A stretch of 64,000 nt of DNA from Candidatus Hydrogenedentota bacterium (lineage in GTDB: Bacteria > Hydrogenedentota > Hydrogenedentia > Hydrogenedentales > SLHB01): positions 1 through 64,000 of the forward strand of contig JABWCD010000027.1 in NCBI GenBank assembly GCA_013359265.1. Direction: 5' to 3'. The notes beneath the pieces were generated by a model that did no database searches, was not told the origin of the DNA, and saw only the letters and a list, made by a program, of their open reading frames with translations. Of this stretch, positions 53,259 through 62,404 are shown piece after piece; within the stretch, counting starts at the first letter, position 1; every line of letters starts with the position of its first letter. The position numbers and the translations under genes were made by a program.

Positions 53259-54130
53259 AAATTCTGAGCCCCTACCTCAACGAATCAATCGACTGGCGCC
53301 GTGGAAATCTCCACGCCCACACTACGCGGAGCGATGGCGACCGTCCCCCGCAGGATCTGATCGATCGGTATGCCGAACTCGGCTACGACTTTCTCATGAT
53401 TAGCGACCACGACATGATTACCGAATCGGAAGCGTTCGATTGTCACGGTATGACCCTGATTCCCGGGAACGAAGTCACGATAAACGGCCCACACATTCTC
53501 CACGTGGACGCACGGGCCTACGTGACGCCCGACGCTGATCGGCAAGTTGTGCTCAGTGCTATTGCCGCGGATAGCGCGTTCGCGATCATGGCGCACCCCA
53601 ATTGGGAGCGGCACTTCAACCACTGCCCGCAAAATAAGCTCGAATCGTGGCAAGGTTATCTGGGTGTCGAAATCTACAATGGCCTTGTCCGAATGCACGC
53701 CGGGAACCCCCTCGCAACCGACCGCTGGGACATGCTCCTGGGTTCGGGCCGCCGCGTGTGGGGCTTCGCGAACGACGACGCTCACCAAATCGGCGATGAA
53801 GGCGTTGCATGGAACATGGTCCAGAGCGACTCGAAGCAGGTAACAGATTTGGTCGCCGCACTGCGCGCGGGGCGTTTCTATGCGAGCACAGGCGTGATAA
53901 TCGATTCAATCCGCCTGACGGGTAACGTCATTCGCATCGCGACACAGAACGCCCAGCGAATCGTCGTTACCAAGGATTTTGGCCGCTGTATCACGCACGC
54001 GGACGCCGCCTCGTTCGAGTTCACCGTCGGTGAAACGCTAGATGCGACCTACGTCCGTTTTGAATGTTTCGGCCACGGCGAATCAATGGCGTGGACCCAA
54101 CCCATTTTCATCGAGAGCGAAGCCCAGTAG
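53255..54130 (+). CDS. PHP-domain metal-dependent phosphoesterase
   Basis: 291 residues from ATG at 53255, overlapping the upstream stop (ATGA). PHP motifs with metal ligands are visible: NLHAHTTRSDGDRPP, LMISDHDMI, IPGNEVTI, IMAHPNWE and FANDDAHQIG. This family hydrolyses phosphoester bonds in small molecules or nucleic acids. The C-terminal ~70 residues form a beta domain. The third gene of the 49273-54130 operon and without a signal peptide, it would act in the cytoplasm. Confidence 0.88.
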   Translation: MKILSPYLNESIDWRRGNLHAHTTRSDGDRPPQDLIDRYAELGYDFLMISDHDMITESEAFDCHGMTLIPGNEVTINGPHILHVDARAYVTPDADRQVVLSAIAADSAFAIMAHPNWERHFNHCPQNKLESWQGYLGVEIYNGLVRMHAGNPLATDRWDMLLGSGRRVWGFANDDAHQIGDEGVAWNMVQSDSKQVTDLVAALRAGRFYASTGVIIDSIRLTGNVIRIATQNAQRIVVTKDFGRCITHADAASFEFTVGETLDATYVRFECFGHGESMAWTQPIFIESEAQ

Positions 54131-54177
54131 TCGAAGACGCCTGCGACACGGGCCATCTTGCGCGAACGCGTTCGCTT

Positions 54178-54236
54178 CGGTCCATGAAGTCCATCCCGTC
54201 CTTTTGCGTCCGTTGGGTCCTTTACGTCCATTACAA
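54178..54236. repeat. GTCC-type decanucleotide repeat tract
   Basis: Seven GTCC units spaced by 8-11 bases (such as GTCCATGAA, GTCCATCCC, GTCCTTTTGC, GTCCGTTGG, GTCCTTTAC, GTCCATTAC) lie between two convergent genes. A shorter relative with three GTCCAT units occurs at 49279-49309, at the start of the ceramidase-fusion gene. Confidence 0.6.
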
Positions 54237-54250
54237 GCCTTTTGCGCCCT

Positions 54251-55513
54251 CTATAATTCCGCCCGCAGAAATCCCCAAAAGCCCCCGCCCAGCAACTCTG
54301 TCACGTCCCGCCGAATCTCGTCCTCGGCAACGGTCCAACCCGCCGCGAGCAGGTCGCAATACTTGTCTTCCAGCACCTTCCCGATGATCGCGCGCGAATG
54401 TTCCCACTTGTAGATGACCTGTTCGAGAACGCGCGCGTCGCTGTGCTGCGGCGTTACGCTCAGACCCAGCAGTTCAATCCGCATCCGCGTCATCTCCTCG
54501 ATCAAGCTGGGATTGTTGAGAAACCACCAGCACCCGAAGATAAACAGGTTGGGAAGTTTCCGCCCCGCGACGCACAAGTCATGCTGGTTCTCCCGCGACA
54601 GCATCGTGACCATAAACTTGTTCTTTGGGAACCGCGCGCACAAACGCTCCACCGCGCCCACGTCCGCCCGTGCGACGCCGTCGCCCGCCAGCTTCAACGA
54701 AGGATTCACCGCCCGTTTTACGCCAATCATTAGCGCGAAGGGGATGTTATACTCGGCCGCGACCGGCACAACGCACTCGGAAATCAGCTTCGACCGCAGC
54801 GAATTGTCCGGGTACGCGAAGTCCGGTGGCAACGACACCGCCATATAAAGCGCCTTCATGCGCTTTACGTGATCGGAGAGGAAGCGCCGCACTTCGGCGA
54901 GGCTGGGTGCGTCGGCGGTTTGCCCCGCGTTGTACCCCCACCCCCGCAGCTTCTCGCTCGCGGCCGTGTAATCGTTGAGCAGCGGGTCGATCCGCAACGC
55001 TGCGTGAAAGCGTTTATCGCCCGCGAAACCCTGGTCCCATGTGGGTCGTTCAATCGGATCGAACGGATCGTTCGTCATCACGACGTCACGCACCCGTGCT
55101 GCGGCGAATACGCGGTCAATGTGCGCATCAATGCTTACATCCTCGAAGAACGCACGATACGCGTCGAGATCGCGCGAGGACACGTCGAGCCCCAGCCGAT
55201 CCAGCGCAGTCAACACGCCGCGGCAGGCTTCGCCGATCGGGGATCGCTCCACAAACAGCGAGCGCCATATGAACGCTGCCTGATCGCGCTTGGACATGGA
55301 CCAGTAGGACTCATAGGGCACACGTGTTGCGCGGACAACCTCCGCGATGAGGTAGTGGTAAGTGAGTAGCTCGTCTACTCCGTAAAGCAGCAGTGGCCCA
55401 AAAGGCGGCGCATACAGATGGGTGTGCAGATCGGTGACCGGTGTGTCGCGCACGATACGGCCGACCGTCTGCCGCACATCGGCTTCCTGGCCGCGACTAT
55501 ACGATATAATCAT
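54251..55513 (-). CDS. Uronate-isomerase-like amidohydrolase superfamily protein
   Basis: 420 residues. The N-terminal VTDLHTHLYAP gives the HxH metal site. Later blocks FGCWWFLNNPSLIEEMTRMR and SDARVLEQVIYKWEHSRAIIGKVL resemble the glucuronate (uronate) isomerase branch of the superfamily, which interconverts hexuronates and ketohexuronates. Its length (420 against about 470) and weak overall match leave the substrate open. ATG at 55513, no strong Shine-Dalgarno. It follows two acyl-CoA ligase genes on the same strand after 33 bases. Confidence 0.72.
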   Translation of the reverse strand: MIISYSRGQEADVRQTVGRIVRDTPVTDLHTHLYAPPFGPLLLYGVDELLTYHYLIAEVVRATRVPYESYWSMSKRDQAAFIWRSLFVERSPIGEACRGVLTALDRLGLDVSSRDLDAYRAFFEDVSIDAHIDRVFAAARVRDVVMTNDPFDPIERPTWDQGFAGDKRFHAALRIDPLLNDYTAASEKLRGWGYNAGQTADAPSLAEVRRFLSDHVKRMKALYMAVSLPPDFAYPDNSLRSKLISECVVPVAAEYNIPFALMIGVKRAVNPSLKLAGDGVARADVGAVERLCARFPKNKFMVTMLSRENQHDLCVAGRKLPNLFIFGCWWFLNNPSLIEEMTRMRIELLGLSVTPQHSDARVLEQVIYKWEHSRAIIGKVLEDKYCDLLAAGWTVAEDEIRRDVTELLGGGFWGFLRAEL

Positions 55514-55546
55514 GCAATCTTCTGGTTGGCGGATCGCAATCGGAAA

Positions 55547-57124
55547 CTATCTCGTCACCGCCAGTTTTTCCGCGGCCATCTTCCGCAACTCGGTCTTCAA
55601 TATCTTTCCCGTCGGCCCGAGCGGCATCGTCTTTACAATTTCTACGTGGCGCGGATATTTGTAGGCAGCCATCTCCTTCTTGGCCCACGCGATGACATCT
55701 GCCTCGTCGATGGTGGAACCCGTCTGCGGAATGACATACGCGGCTACTTCCTCGCCGTACTCTTCGTGTGGGATGCCAATGACCGCCGCGAGCGAAATGT
55801 CCGGATTTGTCATCAGCACTTCTTCCACCTCGCGCGGATACACGTTGAAACCACCGCGGATGATCATGTCCTTCACGCGATCGACGATGTAAAAGTAGCC
55901 ATCCTCGTCCTTGTATCCAACGTCGCCGCTGTGGAACCACCCGCCGCGAAACGCTTCGTCGTTCGCTTCGTCGCGTTTGTAGTATCCCTTCATGATATTG
56001 TGCCCGCGAATCACGATTTCGCCCGTCTTCCCGATGGGCATCTCGTTCATGTCGTGGTCCACAATCTTCATCTCGACGCCCCACACCGGTAGGCCAATGG
56101 AACCCGGCTTCCGTGGCTTCTCCAGTTGATTAAAACTGGCCACGGGCGACGTCTCGGAAAGGCCGTAGCCTTCGAGTATCGTTACGTTGAACTTGTCTTC
56201 AAACCGCTTCATCACTTCCACGGGCATCGCTGCGCCGCCTGAATTGCATAAACGGAGCGACTTCGATATCTTCGCGATGTCGTACTTGTCGAGATCGGCG
56301 TACGTGAGCAGGTCCCAATACATCGTCGGCACGCCGGAAAACAATGTAATTCCCTCGTCCTGGAACGCGCGCAACACCGCGCCGGGATCGAATCGCGGTT
56401 GAAGCACGAGCGTGCTGCCGGTCAGGATACCCGCGAGCATTTGGCACGAGAATCCAAATGAATGGAACAGGGGCAAGACCACCAGCAGGACGTCTTCCTT
56501 GGTCGACTTGCCCATATCGCGCGTGATCATCGCGTTGATGGTCATGTTCGAGTGCGTCAGTTCGGCGCCTTTCGGACGTCCCGTCGTTCCCGACGTATAG
56601 ATGATCAGACAGGTATCGTCCGCGCGCGTCGCGACGGTCTCGAACGTCTGCGGCTGATTGTGCAATAACTCCATAAACGTCGGTATGCCCTCGATAGGCG
56701 AGTCCGCGCCGGGAATTGTCGGAATCACCCACAGGTTCGGGCATGTCTTCGCTTCCTGCCAGCCTGCGTACCCCTCCTGGAGCACTGGCAATTGTTCGGT
56801 GCCTTGAAAGCAGATGAAACCTGTCGAGTCCGAATCGGCGATGTGATAGGCAAACTCGCGGTGTTTCAGGAGCACGTTCAACGGGACGACCACCGCACCG
56901 GCCTTCAGAATTCCGAACACGATGATGGGAAAGTACGGCAAGTTGGGGCAACACACGCAAATCTTGTCGCCCTTGCGAATACCTGCCTTCACCAGGCCGT
57001 TCGCAAGTTGGTTTGCCATGGCGTTGACCTGCGCATAGGTCAATCGGATTTGATCGAACACAATCGCCGTCTTGTCAGGATACAGCCGAGCGCTCTCTTC
57101 CAGCAGCGTCGCAAGATTCAACAT
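55547..57124 (-). CDS. AMP-forming acyl-CoA synthetase (long-chain fatty-acid-CoA ligase-like), copy 1
   Basis: 525 residues. ANL-superfamily motifs are IIYTSGTTGRPKGAELTH (P-loop), ILEGYGLSETSP, the hinge WFHSGDVGYKDEDGYFYIVDR and the acyl-adenylate to thioester Lys near PTGKILKTEL. It activates a carboxylic acid, probably a fatty acid, to its CoA thioester via an acyl-adenylate. GGAG lies eight bases before the ATG. It is clearly paralogous along its length to the neighbour at 57181 with the same domain borders, showing a tandem duplication. The chain length preference is unknown. Confidence 0.9.
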   Translation of the reverse strand: MLNLATLLEESARLYPDKTAIVFDQIRLTYAQVNAMANQLANGLVKAGIRKGDKICVCCPNLPYFPIIVFGILKAGAVVVPLNVLLKHREFAYHIADSDSTGFICFQGTEQLPVLQEGYAGWQEAKTCPNLWVIPTIPGADSPIEGIPTFMELLHNQPQTFETVATRADDTCLIIYTSGTTGRPKGAELTHSNMTINAMITRDMGKSTKEDVLLVVLPLFHSFGFSCQMLAGILTGSTLVLQPRFDPGAVLRAFQDEGITLFSGVPTMYWDLLTYADLDKYDIAKISKSLRLCNSGGAAMPVEVMKRFEDKFNVTILEGYGLSETSPVASFNQLEKPRKPGSIGLPVWGVEMKIVDHDMNEMPIGKTGEIVIRGHNIMKGYYKRDEANDEAFRGGWFHSGDVGYKDEDGYFYIVDRVKDMIIRGGFNVYPREVEEVLMTNPDISLAAVIGIPHEEYGEEVAAYVIPQTGSTIDEADVIAWAKKEMAAYKYPRHVEIVKTMPLGPTGKILKTELRKMAAEKLAVTR

Positions 57125-57180
57125 GAGCTACACTCCAACCTACTTGCTTAGTGGTAATTCCAATGCGTTGATTGTTCGTT

Positions 57181-58752
57181 TCAGGCGGGCGCCTGCGCCA
57201 ACGCAATCTTCCGCAGTTCGGTCTTCAGAATCTTTCCCGTCGGGCCGATGGGAAGGCTGGTCACAATCTCCGCCATGCGCGGGTACTTGTATGCCGCCAA
57301 CTGCTTCTTGCCGTACGCAAGGATGTCCTCGACCTGCATCGTCGAGCCATTTTCGAGAATGACGTAGACCTTCACTTCCTCGCCGTACTCTTCGTCCGGA
57401 ATTCCAATCGCCGCCGCCAGCGATATTTCCGGGTGCGCCATCAATACTTCTTCTATCTCGCGCGGATACACGTTGAATCCGCCTCGGATGATCATGTCCT
57501 TGATGCGATCGACGATGTAAAAATAGCCGTCCTCGTCCTTGTATCCGACGTCGCCCGTGTGGAACCAGCCGCCGCGGAAAGCTTCCTCGTTCGCCTCGTC
57601 GCGCTTGTAATAGCCCTTCATAACCAATGGTCCGCGCACAACGATCTCGCCCGGCTGGCCTACCGGAAGCTCGCTCATGTTGTCGTCCACGACCTTCATC
57701 TCCATACCCCAAATGGGTACGCCGATCGACCCGATCTTTTGCGGCATATCGATGCGGTTGAAGCTGCAGCCCGCCGTCGTTTCGCTCAGACCGTATCCCT
57801 CGAGAATCTTGATATCGAATTTCTCCTGGAACCGCGTCATCACGTCCACCGGCATCGGCGCTCCGCCGCACACGCCCAGACGCATGTTCGACCGGATTTT
57901 CTCCATATCGTGCGTATCGGCTCCGGAGTAATTGAGCAGGTCCCAATACATCGTCGGCACGCCGGCAAACACGGTCACCCCTTCGTCGTCAAATGCCTGC
58001 CACGCGGCGCCGGGCTCGAATCGTGTGTGCAGCACAATGGTCGCGCCGCCGTAGATTACCGAATTCAGCAGCGCGTTGAGTCCGAACGAGTGGAACAACG
58101 GCAGCACCGCCAAGGTTACGTCGTCCGGCGATCCGTCGAGTAGCTTCCGGCTGGTCATACTGTACATCAGATTGTTCGAGTGCGTCAGTTCAGCGCCCTT
58201 GGGACGGCCCGTTGTGCCCGAAGTGTATATGATGATTGCGGTGTCATCGGGCCTGCACTGTACCGTATCGAATGTCGTGGGCTGCTCATGCATCAAGTCG
58301 CCCAGCGTGGGCACGCCGGGAATGGGGGAGTCCCCGCCGGGAATCGTCGGAATTATGTAAAAGTGCTCGCAGGTCCCGGCTTCCTTCCAGCCCTCGTACC
58401 CCACCTTCCCGATTGGCAACTCCTGCGTACCCTCGAAACAAATGTATACCGACGCGTCGGAATCCGAGAGATGATACGCCACCTCCCGATCGCGCAGCAG
58501 CACGTTGAGCGGCACGAATACCCCGCCCGCCTTCAGCACGCCGAAGTATACGATCGGGAAATAGGGAAGGTTTGGGCACGACAATGCCACCTTGTCGCCC
58601 TTGCGAATGCCCGCTTTCACCAACCCGTTCGCGACCTGGTTCGCCATCGCGTTGATGGTCTGGTAGTCCAACCGGAACTGCCCGTACACCACGGCCGGAT
58701 GGCTCGGCCGCTCCCGCGCACTGTTCTCGAGAATTACTGCCAAATTCAGCAT
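57181..58752 (-). CDS. AMP-forming acyl-CoA synthetase, copy 2
   Basis: 523 residues from ATG at 58752 (GAGGGG upstream; the frame opens at 58797 without protein-like sequence). It keeps all catalytic motifs: IIYTSGTTGRPKGAELTH, ILEGYGLSETT, WFHTGDVGYKDEDGYFYIVD and PTGKILKTEL. Long identical blocks with copy 1 indicate recent tandem duplication, while the substrate-pocket regions (for example ...LLPLFHSFG and following residues) differ moderately. It is 56 bases upstream of copy 1 on the same strand, so both are likely transcribed together with the uronate-isomerase-like gene. Confidence 0.9.
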   Translation of the reverse strand: MLNLAVILENSARERPSHPAVVYGQFRLDYQTINAMANQVANGLVKAGIRKGDKVALSCPNLPYFPIVYFGVLKAGGVFVPLNVLLRDREVAYHLSDSDASVYICFEGTQELPIGKVGYEGWKEAGTCEHFYIIPTIPGGDSPIPGVPTLGDLMHEQPTTFDTVQCRPDDTAIIIYTSGTTGRPKGAELTHSNNLMYSMTSRKLLDGSPDDVTLAVLPLFHSFGLNALLNSVIYGGATIVLHTRFEPGAAWQAFDDEGVTVFAGVPTMYWDLLNYSGADTHDMEKIRSNMRLGVCGGAPMPVDVMTRFQEKFDIKILEGYGLSETTAGCSFNRIDMPQKIGSIGVPIWGMEMKVVDDNMSELPVGQPGEIVVRGPLVMKGYYKRDEANEEAFRGGWFHTGDVGYKDEDGYFYIVDRIKDMIIRGGFNVYPREIEEVLMAHPEISLAAAIGIPDEEYGEEVKVYVILENGSTMQVEDILAYGKKQLAAYKYPRMAEIVTSLPIGPTGKILKTELRKIALAQAPA

Positions 58753-58858
58753 GGCGCACAACGCCCCTCTCGTTTGGATTAGGCTCCGCACCCTCACGCG
58801 CCGCCCAGCGCTGGCGCGATACTACCAAACCGGCGCCCAACTGTCTACGAACAGCAAT

Positions 58859-60070
58859 TCACTCGTACCGAAGGGCCTCGACCGGGTCCACGCCCGACGC
58901 TTTGAACGCCGGGTATGCCCCGAAGAATACACCGACCGCCATCGAGAAAAAGAAGGCAAGAATGACCGCCCAGCTCGACGTGTACACGGGGAGGGGCGGG
59001 TAAATCGATCGAATAATGAAGGTGCCCAGGAACCCCAGCGCAATCCCGATCGATCCGCCTATCGAACTCAGCGTTATAGACTCGATCACAAATTGCATTC
59101 CGATGTCGTGACGCGTCGCGCCGACCGCCTTGCGCACGCCCACCTCCCGCGTACGTTCCCGAACGGACACCAGCATGATATTCATGATCCCAATGCCGCC
59201 TACCAGGAGCGAGATACCCGCAATGCCCGCCAGCATCACGCGCATCGCTACAAAAATCTGATTAAACGTAGCAAGGATTGACGTCTGATCGGTGATGGTA
59301 AAGTCCTCGACGTAGTCGTGCGCGGCTTTAAGTATGCTCCGAACGCTTTCCGTCGCGACTTTCACGTCGTCCGGGCTCTTGGCCCCGGCCACGATTTGGA
59401 ACAACCGGTCTTCACCGCCGTAAAACATCAACTGTCCGCTGCGTAGCGGAATCACCACCAGGTCATCGATGTTGAGGCCCAGCATCATGCCCTTCGGCTC
59501 GAGCACGCCGACAATCGTGTGTTTCGACCGATTGATGCTCACGCTCTTGTTCAGGGGGTTGTCCGTGCCGAACAACTCTTCTTTCACCTTCACGCCGATG
59601 ACGCACACCTTGTTATTCTTGTCGATGTCCTGATCGGAAATGAACCGGCCCAACTGCGCGTGAAGGTTGCGGACTTTCTCGAAGTCCTCCGTTGACGCGA
59701 TAACCATCGTATTCCGGCGGCGCTCCCCATACTCGACTGCTCCCGCCCCAATCACGACCGGCGCCACAGCCCGGACACCGAGCGCCCTGCGCTCGATCTC
59801 TTTTGCGTTCTCGTACGTGAGTTTACGGAAGCTTCCGGCAATGATCGGCATCATCCCCGAAGTTTCCTGCTTGCCCGGCGTGATCAACAGCACGTTGCTG
59901 CCCATGCCCGCAAACTCGCGTTGAATGTATGCCTGCGCGCCTTCGCCGAGCGAAATGAGGAGAATCACGGACATCACGCCGATGATGACGCCCAGCATCG
60001 TAAGCAGCGACCGGACCTTGTTCTGCGCGATCGAATCGAGGGCAATACCAAGGTAATCGAAGGGGCCCAT
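58859..60070 (-). CDS. MacB/FtsX-type ABC transporter permease
   Basis: 403 residues with four transmembrane helices and a large periplasmic domain after helix 1. The N-terminal VRSLLTMLGVIIGVMSVILL and the C-terminal LLVGGIGIMNIMLVSVRERTREVGVRKAVGAT are hallmarks of MacB-type permeases. It would work by mechanotransmission with the ATPase encoded two genes upstream, exporting a peptide, toxin or lipid across the envelope. The ATG overlaps the stop of the adaptor gene by one base (TAATG). Confidence 0.92.
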   Translation of the reverse strand: MGPFDYLGIALDSIAQNKVRSLLTMLGVIIGVMSVILLISLGEGAQAYIQREFAGMGSNVLLITPGKQETSGMMPIIAGSFRKLTYENAKEIERRALGVRAVAPVVIGAGAVEYGERRRNTMVIASTEDFEKVRNLHAQLGRFISDQDIDKNNKVCVIGVKVKEELFGTDNPLNKSVSINRSKHTIVGVLEPKGMMLGLNIDDLVVIPLRSGQLMFYGGEDRLFQIVAGAKSPDDVKVATESVRSILKAAHDYVEDFTITDQTSILATFNQIFVAMRVMLAGIAGISLLVGGIGIMNIMLVSVRERTREVGVRKAVGATRHDIGMQFVIESITLSSIGGSIGIALGFLGTFIIRSIYPPLPVYTSSWAVILAFFFSMAVGVFFGAYPAFKASGVDPVEALRYE

Positions 60071-61314
60071 TACGTCGCCAACTTTTCGACGACCTTCACT
60101 TTCACACCCTCTTTCAGCGCCGCAAGCGACACCGACGTGATGAGCTGGTCGCCTTCCTCGAGTCCTTCCGTAATCTCGATCGTGTTCCAGTTTCCGACGC
60201 CGGTCGTCACGTCGCGGCGCACCGCACGGCCGCCTTCAACGACGTATGCGAACTCCTGCCGGATGAGCGACTCCGTGGGCGCGAAGATGACATCGTCCTT
60301 TTCGTCCACGAGGATGATCACGTCCGCCGACATGCCGGTGATGAACTTGTCCTTGTCCTGTTCGATCTTGACCTGTACGTTGAGCGTTCGGCTCAGGTCC
60401 GGGTTCAACGAAACGACCGGCGAGATGAAATCGACCGTGCCGTAAAAGTCCTGTTCACGGTACGCGTCGATGTTGATGCGCACCTTCTGGCCCACTTTGA
60501 TTTGCGATGCATTCGCCTCGTCGAATGGCGCCTCGATATAAATGTCCGACGGATTGACGAGTTGCAGCAGCGGCATGCCGATCGTCACCGCCTCGCCCAC
60601 TTCGCGCATCGTCTTCGCCACGACCCCGTCGAATGGCGCCTTTACAATCGCATTGTCGCGCATCGCTTCGGCTACCTCGACCGCGGCCTTCAACTGCTCG
60701 ATGTTCGCCTGCGCCATGATCACTTCTTCGTCTCGCACGGCGTTCTCGCCTTCGCTCGCCAGCGCCGCCGCGAGCGCCTCCTCGGCGACCTTGAACGCCG
60801 TCTCGGCCTTGTCGAAGAGGTTACGCGCGATCGAGTTCTTGTCCATCAGCGTCTTTGCCTGTTCGTAGTCCTTCTTGGCCTGATCGTACTGCGCCCGCGC
60901 CTGCGCCACGCGCGTACTCGAGACCTTGCTGCTGATATTCTTGCCCAATGTCGCCTGCAGCAGGCGGGACTCCCCGACTTTGAGGTTCGCTTCTGCGAGC
61001 CGGACTTGCGCATCCAGTTCCGAGTGGCGCAATTCGACTAGCACGTCGCCCTTCGCCACGGTATCGCCTTCCTCGGATGGAAACGCCATGATCGTTCCCA
61101 TTGCGCCTGCGGCAACCAGCGACGTTGATGTCGCTTTCACCGTACCGGACGCGATCGCCGTGATGGTCTGCTCGACGCGCCCGCGCTCCACCGGCGCGGC
61201 CGTCACCTCGATGGTCTTCTCGCGCGTCAGGAGAAATGCCGGTACGCCCAGCACGACCACGAGAACAATTAACCACCCAATGATTTTGGGTCCCAGACTC
61301 CGTTGGTTCGCCAT
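60070..61314 (-). CDS. MacA/HlyD-type membrane fusion (periplasmic adaptor) protein
   Basis: 414 residues. One N-terminal membrane segment (about 8-27, IIGWLIVLVVVLGVPAFLL), then a lipoyl-like region, a coiled-coil hairpin (about 90-200, with SRLLQATLGKNISSKVSSTR and long Ala/Glu-rich helices) and a beta-barrel half beginning VKAPFDGVVAKTMREVGEAV, as in MacA. It links the inner-membrane ABC permease to an outer-membrane channel. No TolC-like gene is present in this window. It overlaps the ATPase gene by 46 bases. Confidence 0.92.
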   Translation of the reverse strand: MANQRSLGPKIIGWLIVLVVVLGVPAFLLTREKTIEVTAAPVERGRVEQTITAIASGTVKATSTSLVAAGAMGTIMAFPSEEGDTVAKGDVLVELRHSELDAQVRLAEANLKVGESRLLQATLGKNISSKVSSTRVAQARAQYDQAKKDYEQAKTLMDKNSIARNLFDKAETAFKVAEEALAAALASEGENAVRDEEVIMAQANIEQLKAAVEVAEAMRDNAIVKAPFDGVVAKTMREVGEAVTIGMPLLQLVNPSDIYIEAPFDEANASQIKVGQKVRINIDAYREQDFYGTVDFISPVVSLNPDLSRTLNVQVKIEQDKDKFITGMSADVIILVDEKDDVIFAPTESLIRQEFAYVVEGGRAVRRDVTTGVGNWNTIEITEGLEEGDQLITSVSLAALKEGVKVKVVEKLAT

Positions 61315-62015
61315 TCGTCCTTCACCAGATTGCCGTCACGAAAACTCAGGATGCGTTCGGCGTGTTCGGCCACGTCGCGCTCGTGCGTTACCATGACGAT
61401 TGTGTTGCCTTGTTTATGCAGTTCGTCGAACAGCGCGAGGATGCTCTCGCCGCTCGTCGTATCCAGGTTCCCCGTCGGTTCGTCCGCGAACAGAATGCTC
61501 GGCTTGTTCACCAGCGCGCGCGCAATCGCCACACGCTGCCGCTGACCCCCGGAGAGTTCGCTCGGCTTGTGGTACAATCTCTCGCCAAGCCCGACCGACT
61601 CCAGAGTCTCCTTCGCCCGCGCTACGCGGTCCTTCTTCGGGACGCCGTCATAGAGCAGTGGCAACTCGACATTTGCCAGCGCGGTCGTCCGAGAAAGCAA
61701 ATTGAAGTTCTGAAACACGAACCCAATCTCATGGTTGCGCAACTGGGCCAACCGCGACTCGGGCAGTTTCGACACCGGCACCCCACCAAGCAGATACTCT
61801 CCCGAGGTTGGCCGCGACAGACAACCCAGTATGTCCATCAACGTCGTCTTGCCCGAACCCGAAGGGCCCATGATCGCCACAAACGTACCGCGCGCTATTC
61901 CAAATGACACGCCGCGCAGGGCCTGCACCACCGTATCGCCCATCTCGTAGTGCTTCGTAAGTTCCCGCACTTCAATGAGCTGTCCATTTTCGTTCGCTTC
62001 GGGTTGCCCGGCCAT
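61269..62015 (-). CDS. MacB/LolD-type ABC transporter ATP-binding protein
   Basis: 248 residues. Walker A GPSGSGKTT, the signature LSGGQRQRVAIARAL, Walker B ILFADEPTGNLD and the H-loop VTHE are complete, with the family-typical TSGEYLLGG. It powers the adaptor/permease pair encoded next. Gene order is ATPase-adaptor-permease, with tight overlaps, so this is a separate-subunit version of MacAB (in E. coli the ATPase and permease are fused). Confidence 0.95.
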   Translation of the reverse strand: MAGQPEANENGQLIEVRELTKHYEMGDTVVQALRGVSFGIARGTFVAIMGPSGSGKTTLMDILGCLSRPTSGEYLLGGVPVSKLPESRLAQLRNHEIGFVFQNFNLLSRTTALANVELPLLYDGVPKKDRVARAKETLESVGLGERLYHKPSELSGGQRQRVAIARALVNKPSILFADEPTGNLDTTSGESILALFDELHKQGNTIVMVTHERDVAEHAERILSFRDGNLVKDEWRTNGVWDPKSLGG

Positions 62016-62186
62016 AGAGAAAAGATTCTACACCTATCTGGCGGCCAACTTCGACCCGTTCTGGCCGTCGAGGCACACCTCGCCACTTCTTTGTCCGGTT
62101 TGACTCGGAGAAATCCCCGATGGTTTTGGCGGGGAACGGTTCCGACGACCCAAGCGTCAGGCTGCCCAGCTCGTTTGAAGGAGCGC

Positions 62187-62399
62187 TCAATCGGCGGGGT
62201 TTACGGATGCCGGCTCTTCCGGCGCCGCAGCCCGCTGCCACCGGTTCCAAATCAGTGAACCGGCCGTGGCGGTTACCCCGAACGCGAAAACGCTAATCAC
62301 CAATGGAACGCCTTGTGTCCGAAGCAGATCGTACGCGAAAACCTTCGTCGCCCCGATGAGCGCGACAACCACTGCGCTCGCGAGTAAATCGTTGCGCAT
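62187..62399 (-). CDS. Small two-helix membrane protein
   Basis: 70 residues from ATG at 62399, five bases after the stop of the gene at 62405. Two hydrophobic segments (about 5-22 and 30-48, LLASAVVVALIGATKVFAY and VPLVISVFAFGVTATAGSLIW) and a short acidic tail. It may be a partner of the DUF2339-like protein. Function unknown. A longer frame to 62441 exists but overlaps the upstream gene. Confidence 0.6.
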   Translation of the reverse strand: MRNDLLASAVVVALIGATKVFAYDLLRTQGVPLVISVFAFGVTATAGSLIWNRWQRAAAPEEPASVNPAD

Positions 62400-62404
62400 C
62401 CATT

